Origin: Dyella solisilvae
Lineage (GTDB): Bacteria > Pseudomonadota > Gammaproteobacteria > Xanthomonadales > Rhodanobacteraceae
Assembly (NCBI RefSeq): GCF_003351225.1
Contig: NZ_QQSY01000001.1
Location: forward strand, 748,124-812,123
DNA: 64,000 bases
Reading direction: 5' to 3'
A program made the translations under genes and the position numbers. Below, piece after piece: positions 61,665 through 64,000 of the stretch (position 1 is the stretch's first letter; the number at the start of each line of letters is the position of its first letter). The notes under the pieces are model-generated. The model saw nothing but the letters and a program-made list of their open reading frames with translations, was not told the DNA's origin and ran no database searches.

Positions 61665-64000
61665 TCAGAAAGACAGGCGGTAGCTGAGCGTCTCCATCCT
61701 GCCGCGCTCGTATTGGGCCGCGTACTGCTCCAGCCCCAGCGACAGGCTCGCGCGTCGCGACATCGCCCAGTTCAGGTCCACGCCGGCGTAGCCGCCATAG
61801 CGGGAGAGCCCCACGCCGCCGACCGGCGCCCATTGGTCGAGCACGGCGAAACTGGCATCCGGCAAGGCCCCGCGCATGCTGAAGGCGCGCTCCCACAGCA
61901 TCTGCCCCTGCAGGCTGAGGCTGCCGCCGTCAGCCAGCGACCAGTCGCGCCCCACCCGAACGCCGGCGCCGGCTTGGCCACGCTCGATGGTCTGCGCGCC
62001 AGCCTTGAGGCCAAAGCCATCGCCGCCCACTTCATCGAAGCCGTCGGACTGGATGTTGGCGTACTGCAGACTGACATAGGGCGTGACGTGCACCGTACCC
62101 AGCGACAGGTGGTAACCGCTTTCGCCGTAGGCGACGTCGTAGCGGCCGTTGCTGTTGCTGGCCACGGTTTCGACGTCGCCGCCAAGCTCGATATGGCGGT
62201 TCATGTCCTCGCGATAACTTCCCACGCCCAGGCGACCCATCAGGTACCACTGGTTCTGCGTCAGGCCGCCGTAAAGCATGCCTTCCACCGAACGGCTCCA
62301 GCCCTGGTCGGCAAACGCATTCAGGCGACCGACGTCCTGGCTCTGGCTGACCGCAAAGCCGAACACGCCGTTGCCGCCAACGCGCTTGTCCTGGCCCACC
62401 ATCCAGCCGTTGAGGTCATAGCCCACGCTGTCGTAGCCGCTGCGGCTCATGCTGCCGTAGTCACCCAGCGTCTGCGTCCAGCCACCTGCCTTGCCGACAT
62501 CGGCCAGTTGGTCGAAACGACTGGAGAGCGCGCGCGTGCCAGCATCCATGGCGTCGAAGGTCATCGCTGCGCTGGCCGCATGCAATTGTCCGGAAAGACT
62601 GGTCAGCGACTGCTGCAATGCACTGGTGGTGGCGACCTGCTGCAGGTTCGCCGCGCCGTTGATGAAGGAAGTGGGCAACGGCGATCCCGTCGTGCCGCCC
62701 TGTGTCACCTGGGTGTTGATCTGAGTGAATGCCCCATCCACGCGCCGGGCCGCACCGAACGACGCCGGTGTATACGTGGCGCCGGTAACGGTGCTGACCT
62801 GGACCTGGCTGACGTTGAGCCACGCGTCGTTGGCGTCGTAGTTGAGCGTAGCCGTCAGCAGCACGCCCGTGGCGGCGTTGAGCGCGGAGAACGTACCGGT
62901 CAACCCTGCGTTGGCGGTCAGCACATTGGTGTGCGAGTTGACCTGATAGCTCGAGTTGACGCCGGTGACGTAGAGATCGCCACCGGTGAGGCTCGCGCTT
63001 CCCGTCACGAGCAGCGCCGAACCGAGGGAGACGGCCAGACGTCCGGCGCCCTGTTGGGTGTAGTTGCCTCCCACGGTGACGTTGGAACTTCCCACCGCCA
63101 GCACGCCGGCATTGGTGACCGAACCGCCGACGTGCGGCGTGCCGCTCAACACGCCCTGCGCGCCAATGCTGACGCTGGAAGCCAGCGAGTTCGCCACCAG
63201 CATGCCGCCCTGCACCTGGGTCAGGCCGGTATAGCTGGACGGCTGGGTAAGGATCAGCGCGCCAGTTCCCTGCTTGATCAGGCCGCCGGCGCCGGAGATC
63301 GGATTGTTCCAACTGGAGGTGCCGCTGAAGCTCACCGTGACATCGCCCCAATTGAACTGCTCCGGCCCGTTCACCGCCTTGGCCACGTCCAGTTCGCCAT
63401 AGCCGAAGGTGGCGTTCGGCTGGGAACCACCCAGCGCATCGGCCGTACCCAGCAGGGTCTGGCGCACCAGGTCGTTGCTGAAATACGGGTAGGCCTGCCA
63501 CACAAGCGCCGCCGCGCCGGACACCTGCGGCGCCGCCAGCGAGGTGCCCTCGACGATCCAGTAGGTCTCGTTGGCCGTGCTGGTGTCACTCTTGCCGCTC
63601 ACGATGACGTCGCCCGGAGCAGCCAGGCAGTAGTTCATCGCGATGCCGCACTTGTTGGAGTAACTGTCGAGCTGGGTCGGATTATTGCTGTTGATCGCCA
63701 CCACGGTAAGCCAGCCCTTCTCCAGGTCGGGCGCGAGACTGGGCAGCGAGGCGATGGTGCTGGGGTTGGCCTGGGAATCATTGCCGGCCGCGAACACCAC
63801 CAGACCACCCCACGAATTGATGAAGGTGTTGTACGCGTCGTGGAACCCTTGCGTGGTGGCCGTATCGCTGGAGCTCCAGCTGATGCCGCCCCAGGAGTTG
63901 TTCATCACCTTCACGCCATTGGCGATCAGGTCCGAGTTGACCTGGGCCAATGGAATGGCGTCGGAAGACGTCACCGTGGCGGCCGCGGTGGAGCCGTTAT
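61665..64000 (-). CDS. subtilisin-type autotransporter, copy 2 (N-terminus beyond window)
   Basis: The frame is open from the stop at 61665 to the window edge, about 778 residues. It aligns with copy 1 along its whole visible length: VKVMNNSWGGISW, VVFAAGNDSQANP, VEGTSLAAPQVSG with the catalytic Ser, and the C-terminal barrel ending in SF. The protease Asp and His, and any signal peptide, are outside the window, so lipidation cannot be judged. The passenger segment after the protease differs more between copies than the protease and barrel do. The two genes are tandem duplicates. Confidence 0.92.
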   Translation of the reverse strand, partial: NGSTAAATVTSSDAIPLAQVNSDLIANGVKVMNNSWGGISWSSSDTATTQGFHDAYNTFINSWGGLVVFAAGNDSQANPSTIASLPSLAPDLEKGWLTVVAINSNNPTQLDSYSNKCGIAMNYCLAAPGDVIVSGKSDTSTANETYWIVEGTSLAAPQVSGAAALVWQAYPYFSNDLVRQTLLGTADALGGSQPNATFGYGELDVAKAVNGPEQFNWGDVTVSFSGTSSWNNPISGAGGLIKQGTGALILTQPSSYTGLTQVQGGMLVANSLASSVSIGAQGVLSGTPHVGGSVTNAGVLAVGSSNVTVGGNYTQQGAGRLAVSLGSALLVTGSASLTGGDLYVTGVNSSYQVNSHTNVLTANAGLTGTFSALNAATGVLLTATLNYDANDAWLNVSQVQVSTVTGATYTPASFGAARRVDGAFTQINTQVTQGGTTGSPLPTSFINGAANLQQVATTSALQQSLTSLSGQLHAASAAMTFDAMDAGTRALSSRFDQLADVGKAGGWTQTLGDYGSMSRSGYDSVGYDLNGWMVGQDKRVGGNGVFGFAVSQSQDVGRLNAFADQGWSRSVEGMLYGGLTQNQWYLMGRLGVGSYREDMNRHIELGGDVETVASNSNGRYDVAYGESGYHLSLGTVHVTPYVSLQYANIQSDGFDEVGGDGFGLKAGAQTIERGQAGAGVRVGRDWSLADGGSLSLQGQMLWERAFSMRGALPDASFAVLDQWAPVGGVGLSRYGGYAGVDLNWAMSRRASLSLGLEQYAAQYERGRMETLSYRLSF

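Overview
The window is GC-rich chromosomal DNA of a gammaproteobacterium. It most resembles Xanthomonadales, family Rhodanobacteraceae (Dyella/Rhodanobacter/Luteibacter type). This is inferred from the gene families present: leucine dehydrogenase, isovaleryl-CoA dehydrogenase and fused IcmF; exported creatininase and methyltransferase homologues; tandem subtilase autotransporters. The interspersed REP-like hairpins of the GTCATTCCCGC and CCCTCTCCCC type also fit. No rRNA, tRNA, CRISPR array, prophage or insertion sequence was seen. Most of the window is ordinary chromosomal backbone in short, often translationally coupled operons (ATGA overlaps).

Layout. 1-4.5 kb (minus): selO, cut by the window edge, and an RNA-modification group (RsuA-like, RsmC-like and RluA-like enzymes). 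4.7-12.2 kb (plus): an exported trypsin-like protease with a long unknown C-terminus, the NfeD/slipin membrane pair, YaeQ, an HI0933-type flavoprotein and an HDOD protein. 12.3-14.7 kb: a luciferase-like oxidoreductase divergent from an EamA transporter with a 23-histidine tail. 14.7-15.4 kb (minus): two tiny paralogous genes of 43 residues each with a C-H-C-C motif, each preceded by a CRP-type palindrome at nearly the same distance. 15.5-20.9 kb (minus): exported YncE propeller, exported creatininase homologue, an Oxidored-like Cys protein, an exported methyltransferase-like protein, an M20 peptidase and ThpR. 21-24.7 kb: orphan ExbD, envelope proteins (His-rich, Spy-like), a second 2H phosphoesterase, a small membrane protein and a GIY-YIG protein.

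24.7-26.7 kb: an MFS exporter and TetR regulator pair around a palindromic operator. 26.7-31.6 kb: a large M28 peptidase, a phospholipase C-type phosphoesterase and an unknown protein. 31.7-44.4 kb: many single genes of accessory character (DUF899, VOC, a second exported methyltransferase, DUF805, an outer-membrane barrel with an Asp/Lys-repeat exported protein, an MHS transporter, a molybdopterin-type domain protein, a UBP zinc finger, a GFA protein, and a GT4 glycosyltransferase with a polysaccharide deacetylase). 44.4-46.7 kb: sparse DNA rich in inverted and direct repeats around a glutathione transferase gene.

46.7-58.3 kb contains a branched-chain amino-acid/acyl-CoA theme. Fused isobutyryl-CoA mutase (icmF), leucine dehydrogenase and isovaleryl-CoA dehydrogenase together could take Leu/Val/Ile from amino acid to acyl-CoA. 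Between them lie a TetR/hydrolase operon, two YXWXPGXW-type envelope proteins and a YccS-like transporter. 58.5-64 kb (minus) carries two tandem paralogous subtilisin-type autotransporters. The first has a lipoprotein signal like neisserial NalP; the second runs off the window.

The most unusual items are the twin 43-residue Cys/His proteins with matched CRP-like sites, the two methyltransferase-like proteins with export signals, the lipidated autotransporter tandem, and a terminator lodged between two genes with no room for a second promoter.
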